This document shows, in pieces, positions 52,239 to 61,214 of a stretch of 64,000 bases of DNA; position 1 is the stretch's first letter, and the number at the start of each line of letters is the position of its first letter. Both the position numbers and the translations under genes were made by a program. The notes beneath the pieces are model-generated. The model made no database searches. It was not told the origin of the DNA and worked only from the letters and a program-made list of their open reading frames with translations. This DNA comes from UBA5336 sp038745855 (GTDB taxonomy: Bacteria; Pseudomonadota; Alphaproteobacteria; Caulobacterales; Hyphomonadaceae): contig JBCDLC010000015.1 in the NCBI GenBank assembly GCA_038745855.1, positions 1 to 64,000 of the forward strand, written 5' to 3'.

Positions 52239-53764
52239 CCGGAACTCCCCTCTGGAGGCGGTATTTCGACCGAGTAGTCAGGCCTTTCGCCGGTGGTAGG
52301 CTCCAGGAACTCCGACAAGGGTCCGACAGCAAAGAACAGCAGAAAGCACAGTGCTGCAGTGACCATCGGCGCAAACACCGTGAAGAAGGGCGCACCGCCC
52401 TCGCGCTTGAAGGGTATGGGGTCACCGGTCCCAGGCGGCGGCATGAGGGCCAAGATCGGGATCGGCAGCAAGTACGCAACGTTCAGAAGCGATGATACAA
52501 TCAGAACAATCGGCACGTAGTCGAGGTCTGCATCTGCCGCGCCCTGCATCAATTCGTACTTCGGCCAATCGCCTGCCAAAGGCGGAATACCGATGATCGA
52601 CAAGGCGCCGATGAAAAACGCGATGAAGACCAGCGGCATACGTCGACCCAACCCGCGCATCTGACTGATATTCGTCGCCCCCGTCGCCACATAGATGGCG
52701 CCTGCACACATGAAGAGCGTCATTTTCCCAACCGCGTGCGCAGAGATCTGCATAGCTCCGCCCATGAACCCCGCAGGATCGGCCAGCATCGCACCGGTCG
52801 TCACATAGGCAAGCTGGGCGACTGTCGAGTACGCGAGCCGAGCCTTCAGATTGTCCTTCGTCATGGCGATGAGGGACGCAGCGATGATGGTGAAACAGGC
52901 GACGGCGAGGATGAACTCCCGAGACGGCGTTGCGTTCATCAGGTCTTCGCCGAAAATGAAGATGGCCACTTTCAAAACCGAGAAGACACCCGCCTTCACC
53001 ACGGCCACTGCATGCAGGAGCGCAGACACCGGCGTCGGCGCCACCATCGCATTCGGCAGCCAGAAGTGAAATGGCATCAGGGCGGCCTTACCAATCCCGA
53101 ACGCAAAGAGGATGAGCAGCGCGCTGGCCGCAAAGGGCGTCACAGCGTCAGCTTGGGCAAGCAGCCCCCCAGGCACAAAGTCGAGGTTGCCGCCGGTCAG
53201 CACCCAGGTCCAAACGACAGCCGCCAGGAAGAAGCCAATGGATGTCCCCATCAGCGTCATCAGATAGATCCGCGCGCCGCGCTGGGCATTGGCGTCGCCC
53301 TTGTGCGCAACAAGGGGGAACGTCGAAACCGTGAGTACCTCATAAAAGACAAACAGCGTGAAAAGGTTGCCCGCCATCGCCACGCCCATCGCCCCAAATA
53401 GCGCGATGGCGAAGCAGATGTAGAACCGCGTCTGGTTCTTCTCATTGCTGCCCCGCATGTAGCCAATGGAATAGAGCGAGTTCACGATCCAGAGCCCGCT
53501 CGCCACCAGGGCAAACAGCATGCCCAGCGGCTCAAGTGTGAAGCTGAACGAGAGGCCCTGAACCGCCTCTCCGAATGACAATGTCGGCCGTTCGCCAACA
53601 CTGACCGGCCCAACAAGCTGGATCACAGCCGCAAACAGCAGCGCAGCACCGGTTAGCGTGACCCCTTCGCGAAGGTTTGGCACAGCGCCCGTCAGCCCGA
53701 TTCCTGCGGCCGTGATCAAGGGGATCACCAGAACGAGGAGTATCAGCGTTTCAGCGGCCATCAC
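52235..53764 (-). CDS. MrpD/NuoM-like antiporter subunit, second copy
   Basis: A 509-residue polytopic membrane protein with about 14 helices. The key Glu of TM5 (NLFTLFVFYEVLTVSTFPLV) and Lys of TM7 (GIGKAALMPFHFWLPNAMVAP) are conserved, and LLHAVAVVKAGVF carries another channel Lys. It belongs to the proton-pumping NuoL/M/N-MrpA/D family. It overlaps its neighbours by 4 nt on each side. Confidence 0.9.
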   Translation of the reverse strand: MMAAETLILLVLVIPLITAAGIGLTGAVPNLREGVTLTGAALLFAAVIQLVGPVSVGERPTLSFGEAVQGLSFSFTLEPLGMLFALVASGLWIVNSLYSIGYMRGSNEKNQTRFYICFAIALFGAMGVAMAGNLFTLFVFYEVLTVSTFPLVAHKGDANAQRGARIYLMTLMGTSIGFFLAAVVWTWVLTGGNLDFVPGGLLAQADAVTPFAASALLILFAFGIGKAALMPFHFWLPNAMVAPTPVSALLHAVAVVKAGVFSVLKVAIFIFGEDLMNATPSREFILAVACFTIIAASLIAMTKDNLKARLAYSTVAQLAYVTTGAMLADPAGFMGGAMQISAHAVGKMTLFMCAGAIYVATGATNISQMRGLGRRMPLVFIAFFIGALSIIGIPPLAGDWPKYELMQGAADADLDYVPIVLIVSSLLNVAYLLPIPILALMPPPGTGDPIPFKREGGAPFFTVFAPMVTAALCFLLFFAVGPLSEFLEPTTGERPDYSVEIPPPEGSSG

Positions 53765-55305
53765 CGAACGCCCCCAATGCTGACTGTCTCACCAAGGATA
53801 GCCGCAGCCGCGTCCTGCGTCAGACCGAGCGGAAAGGAGACGTCTATGCCGAACCACACTGTACCGATGGCAAGAATCCAAAGCGGAACCAGCACGAGAA
53901 CTGGCGCTTCCTGGCGCACTTTACGAGGATTGTCGGGCGCCTTGAAAAATACAGCCTCGAGGATGCGCCCCATATAGATGACAGCCAGCACGCTTGAGAA
54001 CACGATGACCGCGACCGCCCACCACCATCCGCTGTCATAGCTTGCAGCGAGGAGTTGGATCTTCGATTGGAACCCAGCGGTGAGCGGAATCCCGACCAGC
54101 GACATCCCGCAGATGGCAAAGGCCGTCATCGTCCAAGGGGCAGACCGGCCAAGACCGGCAAAATCCTTCAGCGTGGTTCCCTGAAAGCTCAGCACCACAG
54201 CGGCGACGGCCATGAACAGCCCGCCCTTCATGAGCGCATGGTTCACAAGGTGAAGGAGACCCGCACTCAGCCCGACCGCCGTCCCCAGGCTTATCCCGAG
54301 CAGCATATAACCCACTTGCGCGACGGACGAGTAAGCCAGCGTCCGCCGCACATCGGTCTGGAAAACGGCCTGGAATGAACACGCGACCATGGCCACCAGT
54401 GCGAGGGGCATGAAAAGGTAGTTGAAAATCAGGCCTTCGAAGTCGAGGTCAGGCTGGAAAACCGTGAACAGAAACCGGACCAACGCATAGAGCGCGACCT
54501 TGGTCGCTGTGGCCGAGAGAAACACCGTCACGAAACTCGGAGCATACGCATAGGCGTTTGGGAGCCATTGGTGGAGCGGATACATGGCTGCCTTGAGCCC
54601 CAGGCCAACCACAATGAATGCGAAACCAGCCTGGACTGCGCGGCTGTCGCTCAAAGGCGGCATCTGGTCCGCCAGATCGACCATGTTCAGAGTTCCGGTG
54701 GCGGCATAAAGAAAGCCAACACCGATCACATAGAAGGTCGCGCCGATGGTGCCCATGACAAGGTAATGGAACGCCGCCGGCAAGGCCCGGCGGTCGCGCC
54801 CGGCCCCAAGCGCGACGAGCACGTACGTCGAGATCGAAGAAATCTCAAGAAATACAAACAGATTGAAGGCGTCACCGGTTATGGCAACGCCGCAAAGTCC
54901 GGTGAAGCAAACCAGATAGGCCGAGTAGAAAAGACTGTGCTTCGCTTCTCGGATTTCCGCCACAACGGTCGCCCGTGAAAAGATCGCCGCAAGCAATCCG
55001 ATGGCTGTCACCAGAAGCAAGATGACCGCATTAAGCGCATCAACCCGGAACTCGATGCCCGCAGGTGGTGCCCAGCCGCCAAGTGCGTACGACACAACGC
55101 CGCCTGGTATGGTTTGCACTTGTCCCAACAGGATCAACGCAAACACCATGGACGCCGCGGTCGCGAGCATGGAAACAATCCACGCGCCTCTCCCGCTTGG
55201 CAAGAACACGAGGAACGGTGCAGCCATCATCGGCACCACCACAAGCAGTGGTGCCGCATGGTTGAGCGCCCACAGCGCCGCATTGTCCAACAGGAAACCG
55301 ATCAC
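53761..55305 (-). CDS. mnhD: MrpD-like antiporter subunit, first copy
   Basis: A 514-residue polytopic membrane protein, the most MrpD-like of the three. TM5 Glu lies in NLFVFLEISSISTYVLVALG and TM7 Lys in LGLKAAMYPLHQWLPNAYAYAP. SATATKVALYALVRF continues the channel. It directly follows the MnhC gene with a 4-nt overlap, as in classical Mrp operons. It contributes a cation/proton pathway in the inner membrane. Confidence 0.92.
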   Translation of the reverse strand: MIGFLLDNAALWALNHAAPLLVVVPMMAAPFLVFLPSGRGAWIVSMLATAASMVFALILLGQVQTIPGGVVSYALGGWAPPAGIEFRVDALNAVILLLVTAIGLLAAIFSRATVVAEIREAKHSLFYSAYLVCFTGLCGVAITGDAFNLFVFLEISSISTYVLVALGAGRDRRALPAAFHYLVMGTIGATFYVIGVGFLYAATGTLNMVDLADQMPPLSDSRAVQAGFAFIVVGLGLKAAMYPLHQWLPNAYAYAPSFVTVFLSATATKVALYALVRFLFTVFQPDLDFEGLIFNYLFMPLALVAMVACSFQAVFQTDVRRTLAYSSVAQVGYMLLGISLGTAVGLSAGLLHLVNHALMKGGLFMAVAAVVLSFQGTTLKDFAGLGRSAPWTMTAFAICGMSLVGIPLTAGFQSKIQLLAASYDSGWWWAVAVIVFSSVLAVIYMGRILEAVFFKAPDNPRKVRQEAPVLVLVPLWILAIGTVWFGIDVSFPLGLTQDAAAAILGETVSIGGVR

Positions 55306-55874
55306 GCGCCGGCCCTCGCCGGTGCCAGCGGCTCATCTGCAGGGGCCTTATCCTCGTTTTCCTCAGCAGTGGCGACGACGATATCCATCGCGCGGATCTC
55401 GTCTGCTTCGATTGTGCCATAGGACTCACGGATGCGCACAACGATGGCCAGCCCAACGGACAAGGTCGCCACGCCGACCACAATCGCTGTCAGTATCAAC
55501 ACGTGCGGCAATGGGTTGGAATAGACCTCCTGCACGCCCGGATAGTCCGCATAACTATCGGCGCCAGCAATAGGATTGGCTTCGGTGACGCTCCCTTGGG
55601 GCACGGGCGCGCCACCAGGATCCATCGAGACGTCTGGTGCCGCTTCGGGCTTCTCCGATTTCTTGACGGGGTAATCCTTGCCGTAAAGGATCGGAGCTGT
55701 GCCGCCCGCCACCTTGCTCAGCGTGATATAGAAAAGGAACACAGACGTCTGGAAAATAGACAGACCGACCATACGCTTGATCAGGTTGGAGGCGGCAAAA
55801 ACGATGTAAAGCCCCGTCATCATCAGCGCGATGATGATCCAGTAACCCCCCTTTGCCACGACGACTTCGAGCAT
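55302..55874 (-). CDS. mnhC: MrpC/NuoK-like subunit with extended loop
   Basis: A 190-residue protein. Three helices of the MrpC/NuoK type are seen (WIIIALMMTGLYIVFAASNLIKRMVGLSIFQTSVFLFYI, and VLILTAIVVGVATLSVGLAIVVRI). Between helices 2 and 3 is a hydrophilic insertion of about 50 residues (from YGKDYPVKKSEKPE onward) that short MrpC proteins of about 113 residues lack. The C-terminus is acidic. It starts 2 nt after the mnhB stop and overlaps mnhD by 4 nt. Confidence 0.9.
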   Translation of the reverse strand: MLEVVVAKGGYWIIIALMMTGLYIVFAASNLIKRMVGLSIFQTSVFLFYITLSKVAGGTAPILYGKDYPVKKSEKPEAAPDVSMDPGGAPVPQGSVTEANPIAGADSYADYPGVQEVYSNPLPHVLILTAIVVGVATLSVGLAIVVRIRESYGTIEADEIRAMDIVVATAEENEDKAPADEPLAPARAGA

Positions 55875-55876
55875 GA

Positions 55877-56329
55877 TCACCAGTCCTCGTCGTCGATTTC
55901 TGCGGCCCGGCCGGCAAAAGCGTAGAATATCGTAAGCATCGACCCTGCCACGCCGAAAAGCACGCCGAGTTCGATCAGGATGATGCCGGTATGTTGGGCA
56001 GCGTGTCCGCCCTCGGGTTCTTGGAAGAGGGCGTTGTACTCGAGGTACTGCCCGCCTCCGAACAGGGCCCAAACGCCGACCCCGGCATAGAGAAGGACAC
56101 CCACCGCTGCCAAACCCCGCGCGAAGACGGCCGGAACCAATTTCAGCGCCGACGTGATCCCGAAAATCAGCCCGTAAAGTATCACGGCCACAGCGAAGAT
56201 GACCCCCGCCTGGAACCCTCCACCGGGGGAGTACTCTCCGTGGAAGTGCACGTAGAATGCATAGATAACGATCAACGGGATGAGCAGTTTGGCCACCACC
56301 CGCAGGATGACGTGATGGTCAGGGTTCAT
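55877..56329 (-). CDS. mnhB: MrpB-type antiporter subunit
   Basis: A 150-residue protein with four helices in the MnhB pattern: VAKLLIPLIVIYAFYVHFHGEYSPGGGFQAGVIFAVAVILYGL is the signature. The start at MNPDHHV has GGGGAG just upstream and overlaps the preceding MbhD/MrpA-C-like gene by 11 nt. It is a core subunit of the Mrp cation/proton antiporter. Confidence 0.93.
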   Translation of the reverse strand: MNPDHHVILRVVAKLLIPLIVIYAFYVHFHGEYSPGGGFQAGVIFAVAVILYGLIFGITSALKLVPAVFARGLAAVGVLLYAGVGVWALFGGGQYLEYNALFQEPEGGHAAQHTGIILIELGVLFGVAGSMLTIFYAFAGRAAEIDDEDW

Positions 56330-56921
56330 GGGAATCTCCCCGCTCACGGTTCATCATGGCGGCAAGCGACCGTTCGCCAAATCCAAGCAGCAGCGCCACC
56401 GACAAACCCGCCGTGAAAACCACCAGCACCTCGCCGAGCGTGTCGAAGCCGCGATAGGAGGCGAGGATTGAAGTGACGACATTGGGGAACCCCATCTCGG
56501 GGTAATGGCGGTCCAAATATTCCGCGCCAACACCGGTATTGGCCGGCGAGAACGGATCGCCAAACGCCGGCAGATCGATGGTGGCATAGGTCAATACGGC
56601 GCCCGTGATCAGCACCACAAGGAAGGGTGCGACCCGTGCAAAGGTCTTCTCGGGCTTTGCCGTCCGCGCGGTCAGCAACATCGCCCCCAGCATTAACGCC
56701 GTCGATATCCCCGCGCCAACGGCGGCCTCGGTAAAGGCCACGTCCACGGCATCTGCGGCGACAAACCAGACCGCCGAGACGAGCGAATAAAGGCCCGATA
56801 ACATGACGATGGCGAAGAGGCTTCTGAGCCGCGCAACGGCAATGCCCAACACCAGCAAGATCAGCAGAAGGGCAAGACCGATAATGGCTTCCCACAAATC
56901 ACCGCGCTCGATGATCATCAT
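56319..56921 (-). CDS. Stand-alone MrpA C-terminal / MbhD-E-like subunit (DUF4040)
   Basis: A 200-residue membrane protein that corresponds to the C-terminal region of MrpA. Helices include AIIGLALLLILLVLGIAVARLRSLFAIVMLSGLYSLVSAVWFV with the DUF4040 signature VDVAFTEAAVGAGISTALMLGAM, then VLVVFTAGLSVALLLGF. In classical Mrp systems this part is fused to the NuoL-like half of MrpA; here it is separate, as in archaeal Mbh-type complexes. It overlaps mnhG by 4 nt. Confidence 0.88.
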   Translation of the reverse strand: MMIIERGDLWEAIIGLALLLILLVLGIAVARLRSLFAIVMLSGLYSLVSAVWFVAADAVDVAFTEAAVGAGISTALMLGAMLLTARTAKPEKTFARVAPFLVVLITGAVLTYATIDLPAFGDPFSPANTGVGAEYLDRHYPEMGFPNVVTSILASYRGFDTLGEVLVVFTAGLSVALLLGFGERSLAAMMNRERGDSHEP

Positions 56922-57292
56922 GGTGCAGCCTCCCCAGCCTGATCAGGGGTTCCATCGCGCCGTGTCCACGGCTGTAGCCCGGCTGTGTGGGCAGCATTGG
57001 CCACTGCATGGCTAGCGGTTGGTCCCGTGATGAAAAGGAACACCCAAATCGCCACGAGTTTCACAAGCACCAACCAGTTTGGAGCCATGAGAGCCATACC
57101 AACGAGGGTCGCCGTCGCGGCTGAGGTATCGGTAACGCTTGCCGCGTGTAGCCGCGTATAGAAGTCGGGAAAACGAAGCACGCCGGCAGAGCCGATGATG
57201 GCAAGCACCACACCCAGTGCACACAATGCGACGCCCAGAACCGGACGGAGGCCATTCCATAGGGCGCCGGCTTGAACAAGCAGATCAGCCAT
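56918..57292 (-). CDS. mnhG: MrpG-type antiporter subunit
   Basis: A 124-residue protein with three helices: LGVALCALGVVLAIIGSAGVLRFPDFYTRLHAASVTDTSAAT is the MnhG signature, followed by LVKLVAIWVFLFITGPTASHAVANAAH. Its start shares one base with the mnhF stop (position 57292). It is a small accessory subunit of the antiporter complex. Confidence 0.93.
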   Translation of the reverse strand: MADLLVQAGALWNGLRPVLGVALCALGVVLAIIGSAGVLRFPDFYTRLHAASVTDTSAATATLVGMALMAPNWLVLVKLVAIWVFLFITGPTASHAVANAAHTAGLQPWTRRDGTPDQAGEAAP

Positions 57293-57612
57293 CAGCTGCC
57301 CTCACCATCTGCCTGGGCGCCCATTTCGGGCGTGCGAGTCGCCAGCGATACCTGGAAGGACCGGTAGCGGAAGAACTTCAGGATCGCGATCGTCGACACG
57401 AAATTGATCAGGGCATAGAGCAAGGCAATATCCAGCCAGTCAGGCCGGCCCATGACGAACCCCAGAAGACCGAGAACGAGCACGGTTTTCGTCCCGAACG
57501 AGTTTACCGCGAGCACGCGGTCGTAAAGTGTCGGGCCTAGGAGCGCCCGCACCAGAGTGAGCGACATCGCGAGGGTCATTCCAACCGCGCAGGTCGCCAG
57601 CCATCCGCTCAC
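57292..57612 (-). CDS. mnhF: MrpF-type antiporter subunit
   Basis: A 106-residue protein with three helices and the MnhF signature RALLGPTLYDRVLAVNSFGTKTVLVLGLLGF, then LDIALLYALINFVSTIAILKFF. It overlaps mnhE by 4 nt and touches mnhG. It is a small subunit of the antiporter complex. Confidence 0.93.
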   Translation of the reverse strand: MSGWLATCAVGMTLAMSLTLVRALLGPTLYDRVLAVNSFGTKTVLVLGLLGFVMGRPDWLDIALLYALINFVSTIAILKFFRYRSFQVSLATRTPEMGAQADGEGS

Positions 57613-58223
57613 GGTGTCGCCCCCACGTCCGAGGCCCTATCCCGGCTTGCAATTTCGCCGTCCACGGCCCTGGCCGATCGTTCGTCCATTTCGTCGAACG
57701 CACCAGGAGCTGCCTGGTCTTCGAACAGCGCATGGACGAGCAACTGTTCGCCCTCGACAGATAACGTCACTGTTCCCGGGGTCAGCGTGATCGAGTTTGC
57801 GAAAGTCGTCTTCGCCAGATCAGAACGGCACCGCGTCTTCACCTTCACAAGCGCTGGATCAATATCCAGGTCGACGCGTAAACAGGCGCGGATCACCACG
57901 AGATTGGCCTTGATGATCTCGCCGATAAGCCAAACCCAATAGAGCAGAAAGACGTGTAGCCGCGGATACGGCGAGCTTTCCTTGTCGACAACCTCCAACC
58001 GGGCCGCGAGGAACATGGTGACGGCGATCGAGACTGCGCCAAGTCCAAGGATCAGCGGCTTGAAAAGCCCCGACATGGACAGCCAGAAAACGACCAACAC
58101 TACGAAAAGTCCAATAAAGTAGCCCACGCGGGGGAACGCTCCGACTGACCAGCCCCAAAACCTGAGCCATGCCGTAGTGCCCTCCTTCCGGTTTGGCCAG
58201 ACCTCTATGGCCTTTTTCGACAC
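57609..58223 (-). CDS. mnhE: MrpE-type antiporter subunit, start uncertain
   Basis: A protein of about 204 residues if started at the GTG at 58223 (218 residues from the ATG at 58265). The helices YFIGLFVVLVVFWLSMSGLFKPLILGLGAVSIAVTMFLAARL and LHVFLLYWVWLIGEIIKANLVVIRACL, then SITLTPGTVTLSVEGEQLLVHAL, are typical MnhE. Family members start close to the first helix, leaving an unexplained leader here. The best SD (AAGGAGG, 58187-58181) precedes an ATG at 58170 that is out of frame. It is the first gene of the ten-gene operon. Confidence 0.85.
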   Translation of the reverse strand: MSKKAIEVWPNRKEGTTAWLRFWGWSVGAFPRVGYFIGLFVVLVVFWLSMSGLFKPLILGLGAVSIAVTMFLAARLEVVDKESSPYPRLHVFLLYWVWLIGEIIKANLVVIRACLRVDLDIDPALVKVKTRCRSDLAKTTFANSITLTPGTVTLSVEGEQLLVHALFEDQAAPGAFDEMDERSARAVDGEIASRDRASDVGATP

Positions 58224-58428
58224 TTGGTGATTCTTGCAGGTCGCGTTGTAACGGCACGGCACCACGCCTGATCTTTGATCACAGCTTGTCGAAACCGCAC
58301 GATTATCACGCAGCCCTACGCGCGATGGACCTTCGACACCCCGTCATTGCTGCGCAGAAGACCAAAAATCAGTCCTAACGACATCGAGGCGCACAGACAT
58401 TTGCGCACGAATGGGAAGGACCAAGCAC

Positions 58429-59121
58429 ATGACATCACGTTTCAAACTCTTGTCTCTTGCGGCCATAATGGGGCTGGGCGTGGCCGGTACGGGAGCGGCG
58501 CAACAGGGGGAGTTTTCAGGCAACATTACGCTGACAACCGACTATGTGTTCCGCGGCGTGACCCAGACCGACGGCGCCCCCATGGTACAGGGCGGCTTCG
58601 ACTGGGCATCCGATACCTTCTACGTCGGCACATGGGCGTCAGGCGTTGATTTCGGTGATGGCACCAGCACTGAGATTGATATTTATGCAGGCTTCACCCC
58701 AACAGTCGGCATCTTCTCGCTGGACCTGGGCGCCATCTACTACCTGTATCCCGACGCTCCCGACAATCCGGACCAGAACTTCATCGAATTCTATGCCGGG
58801 GGCAGCACGACGCTTGGCGATATCCTCGACGTTGGAGCGTCCGTCGCCTTCTCCCCCGATTTCTACCTTGAAACAGGTCAAGCACTCTACATTTCGGGCA
58901 GCGCTGGGATCCCCCTGGGCGAAAATTTCGGTCTTGATGGAACCGTCGGTTTCTCGGAGTTCCTCGACAGCGACGATTGCCCTGGATGTGATTATGCAGA
59001 CTTCTCCATCGGTCTGACCACATCGGCGGCAGGCTTCGACTTCGACGCCCGCTTTATCGATACAATCGACCTTAACGGCAATGATGAGAGCTTTGTCGTT
59101 TCTGTTAGCCGATCACTGTAG
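58429..59121 (+). CDS. TorF-family putative porin
   Basis: A 230-residue outer-membrane protein with a signal peptide (residues 1 to about 25) and a beta-strand pattern. FSGNITLTTDYVFRGVTQTDGAPMVQGGFDW is the classic start of the TorF/Gcw_chp family, and the last strand ends NDESFVVSVSRSL. A Cys pair (DDCPGCDYADFS) sits near residue 185. AAGGA lies upstream of the ATG at 58429. It is divergent from the Mrp operon. Transported substrate unknown. Confidence 0.88.
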   Translation: MTSRFKLLSLAAIMGLGVAGTGAAQQGEFSGNITLTTDYVFRGVTQTDGAPMVQGGFDWASDTFYVGTWASGVDFGDGTSTEIDIYAGFTPTVGIFSLDLGAIYYLYPDAPDNPDQNFIEFYAGGSTTLGDILDVGASVAFSPDFYLETGQALYISGSAGIPLGENFGLDGTVGFSEFLDSDDCPGCDYADFSIGLTTSAAGFDFDARFIDTIDLNGNDESFVVSVSRSL

Positions 59122-59191
59122 TCGCGAACCGTTCTTCAAGCACAAGCGCTGGCAGGTTTTCCTCCTCCTCTATGGCCTGCTGGCTTCCACG

Positions 59192-59234
59192 GGGCCGCTG
59201 CGATATCTCATTCGCAGTGGCCCTTGCTGCTTTT
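59192..59234 (+). terminator. Intrinsic terminator after the TorF-like porin
   Basis: GGGCCGCTGCG (59192-59202) pairs over 11 positions, one of them G-U, with CGCAGTGGCCC (59213-59223) around a 10-nt loop, followed by TTGCTGCTTTT. Confidence 0.65.
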
Positions 59235-59346
59235 CGGTTGGCTCTCCAAAACGCCGGGCTCAATGCACGATCTCCGAGACTGGTTTTTGAAGCGCTTACA
59301 GCCATCTTAAGAATTTGCACCAACGCCCATCGAAACGGCCGCGCCA

Positions 59347-61125
59347 ATGGCAACCGAATTCTCCCCCAGTGACGCCCTTCTGCCGGCGATTACCCTGCTT
59401 GCGACAGGTGCGGCGGCTGCGCTGGGTGCCCGTGTCCTCAGGATTAGCCCGATTGTTGGATATCTCGCTGCCGGTGTGATAATCGGCCCATATGCCATCG
59501 GTGTGATGGATGAAAGCGGCACGACCCATCTGCTCGCCGAATTGGGGGTTGTTTTCCTTCTCTTCGACATCGGCATGCACATCTCCATGCGAGAGCTGAA
59601 GGAAAGCCGGCAAGACCTTCTTGGCCTCGCACCTGCGCACCTGGTTTTCTGCGCGCTTGCGTTCACGTTAATCATCGGTTCCATCGGAATATCTTGGCCC
59701 GTCGCGATTGCCATCGGCGTCTCGCTGGGCCTGTCCTCAACAGCCGTGGTCGCCCGCCTCCTGGCAGAGCGCAACCTCAACTCATGCCCGTTGGGCCGCT
59801 CCGCCACCCACGTCCTGATCTTCCAGGACATCGTGGCGATCTTCCTGTTGATCTTCGCAAGTGCGTTAGGCGGCGATCCTGCATCCATTCCCCTCACCAT
59901 GGCCATCGCGGCCGGGCAGGCCGTGCTCGCCTTTGCTGCAGCCCTTGTTGCAGGCCGGTACGTGATGAGCCCCGTGCTTCGAGCACTGGCGGGCACCCGA
60001 AACCACGAAGCATTCACCGCCTTCACCTTGCTCATCGTGCTGGGGGCTGCCTGCGCGACATATCTCGTGGGCTTGTCGTTGACCTTGGGCGCCTTCCTCG
60101 CCGGCCTTGCGGTCTCGGGCACACCCTACCGGCACCAGATCCAGATCGAGACCGGTCCCTTCCGCGGCCTCTTGCTGTCCTTCTTCTTCATCAATGTCGG
60201 ACTGATGATCGATGTTCCGGCGCTCATCGCCAATCTCCCGCTGATACTCGGCGTCGCGACGGGCATTGTCTTCCTGAAAACCGTTGCCGGCTACGGGGCC
60301 GCACGCCTCAACCGTTGGACAAGCCCCGGGGCAACCCAGTTGACGTTCTTCCTTGGGCAAGGATCTGAGTTCACACTGGTGGTCCTCTCCATCCTCGCCG
60401 CCAGCTCCCAGGCCGCCATCGCTGCTGGTAATCCCCCACTGCTGGATCCCGTACTCGAAACCGTGATCGTCGCCAGCGTCGCCATCAGCCTCGTGATCGC
60501 GCCGTTTTGGGCCGACGCCGGCATGCACCTATCCAGACAGCTCGCAAAACGCGTTCAGGAAGCGCAGGCAAACCAATCGCCTACCCAGACCGATGCGACA
60601 CAGAGACCTGTGATCGTGTTTGGGATGACCGAAACCGGGCGGCTCGCCGTCGATGCGCTTATCGATCACGACATCCCCTTTGTGGCGCTCGATAATGATC
60701 CCGACCGGTTCATCGCCGCCACGGCGGACGGATACACGGTCAGCTACGGCGATGCAGCCAATCTGCGGTTGGTCGACGCAATTGGCGCAAACCGGGCGCG
60801 AGCCGCGGTGATCGGCGCCCCGCGCTTTGAGGTCTCCCAGTCGATCACGCCAACCATGGACCGCGACTACCCGGGCATGGACCGCTTCGTGGCCCTCGAC
60901 ACAAAGGTAGACGTCGAACGTTTCGCATCGCTTGGCATGCGGGCCTATCATTCGGCCAGCGAACCGAAGGGCATCGAAATGGCAGCTGACCTGCTCCGTA
61001 CCCTTGGGGTCGATGACGAGAAGGTTGCCGAATGGCTGCGACAGGAGTCCGAGCGCTTCAATACGGACGACCTCGTCGAAACCCTGGCAGACCCTCGAAC
61101 GGACCCAATCGACGAGGCCGCTTGA
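59347..61125 (+). CDS. CPA2-type cation/proton antiporter with TrkA-N domain (KefB-like)
   Basis: A 592-residue membrane protein. Twelve or so helices (residues about 10-390) form a CPA2 exchanger: IVGYLAAGVIIGP, LLFDIGMHISMRELK, SLGLSSTAVVARLL and FFFINVGLMIDVPAL are characteristic. A cytoplasmic TrkA-N (RCK) domain starts at VIVFGMTETGRLAVDAL (about 418) with FVALDNDPDRF as nucleotide-binding motif. It should mediate K+ (or Na+) efflux coupled to H+ uptake. The variant GMTETGR differs from the usual GxGRxG loop. Confidence 0.92.
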   Translation: MATEFSPSDALLPAITLLATGAAAALGARVLRISPIVGYLAAGVIIGPYAIGVMDESGTTHLLAELGVVFLLFDIGMHISMRELKESRQDLLGLAPAHLVFCALAFTLIIGSIGISWPVAIAIGVSLGLSSTAVVARLLAERNLNSCPLGRSATHVLIFQDIVAIFLLIFASALGGDPASIPLTMAIAAGQAVLAFAAALVAGRYVMSPVLRALAGTRNHEAFTAFTLLIVLGAACATYLVGLSLTLGAFLAGLAVSGTPYRHQIQIETGPFRGLLLSFFFINVGLMIDVPALIANLPLILGVATGIVFLKTVAGYGAARLNRWTSPGATQLTFFLGQGSEFTLVVLSILAASSQAAIAAGNPPLLDPVLETVIVASVAISLVIAPFWADAGMHLSRQLAKRVQEAQANQSPTQTDATQRPVIVFGMTETGRLAVDALIDHDIPFVALDNDPDRFIAATADGYTVSYGDAANLRLVDAIGANRARAAVIGAPRFEVSQSITPTMDRDYPGMDRFVALDTKVDVERFASLGMRAYHSASEPKGIEMAADLLRTLGVDDEKVAEWLRQESERFNTDDLVETLADPRTDPIDEAA

Positions 61126-61214
61126 TCGATATCACGTCCCGGTTTTCGCTGATCCGACTCGCCATCGCGCAGTCAATCGCCTAGGCAGCATGATCATGCA
61201 GGGAGGCGACCCTA

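Noticed and set aside
57859..58170. Out-of-frame ATG ORF with a strong ribosome site inside mnhE
   Set aside because: The translated product is Arg/Trp-rich with no membrane helices, unlike any MnhE; kept only as evidence of a start or frame problem.
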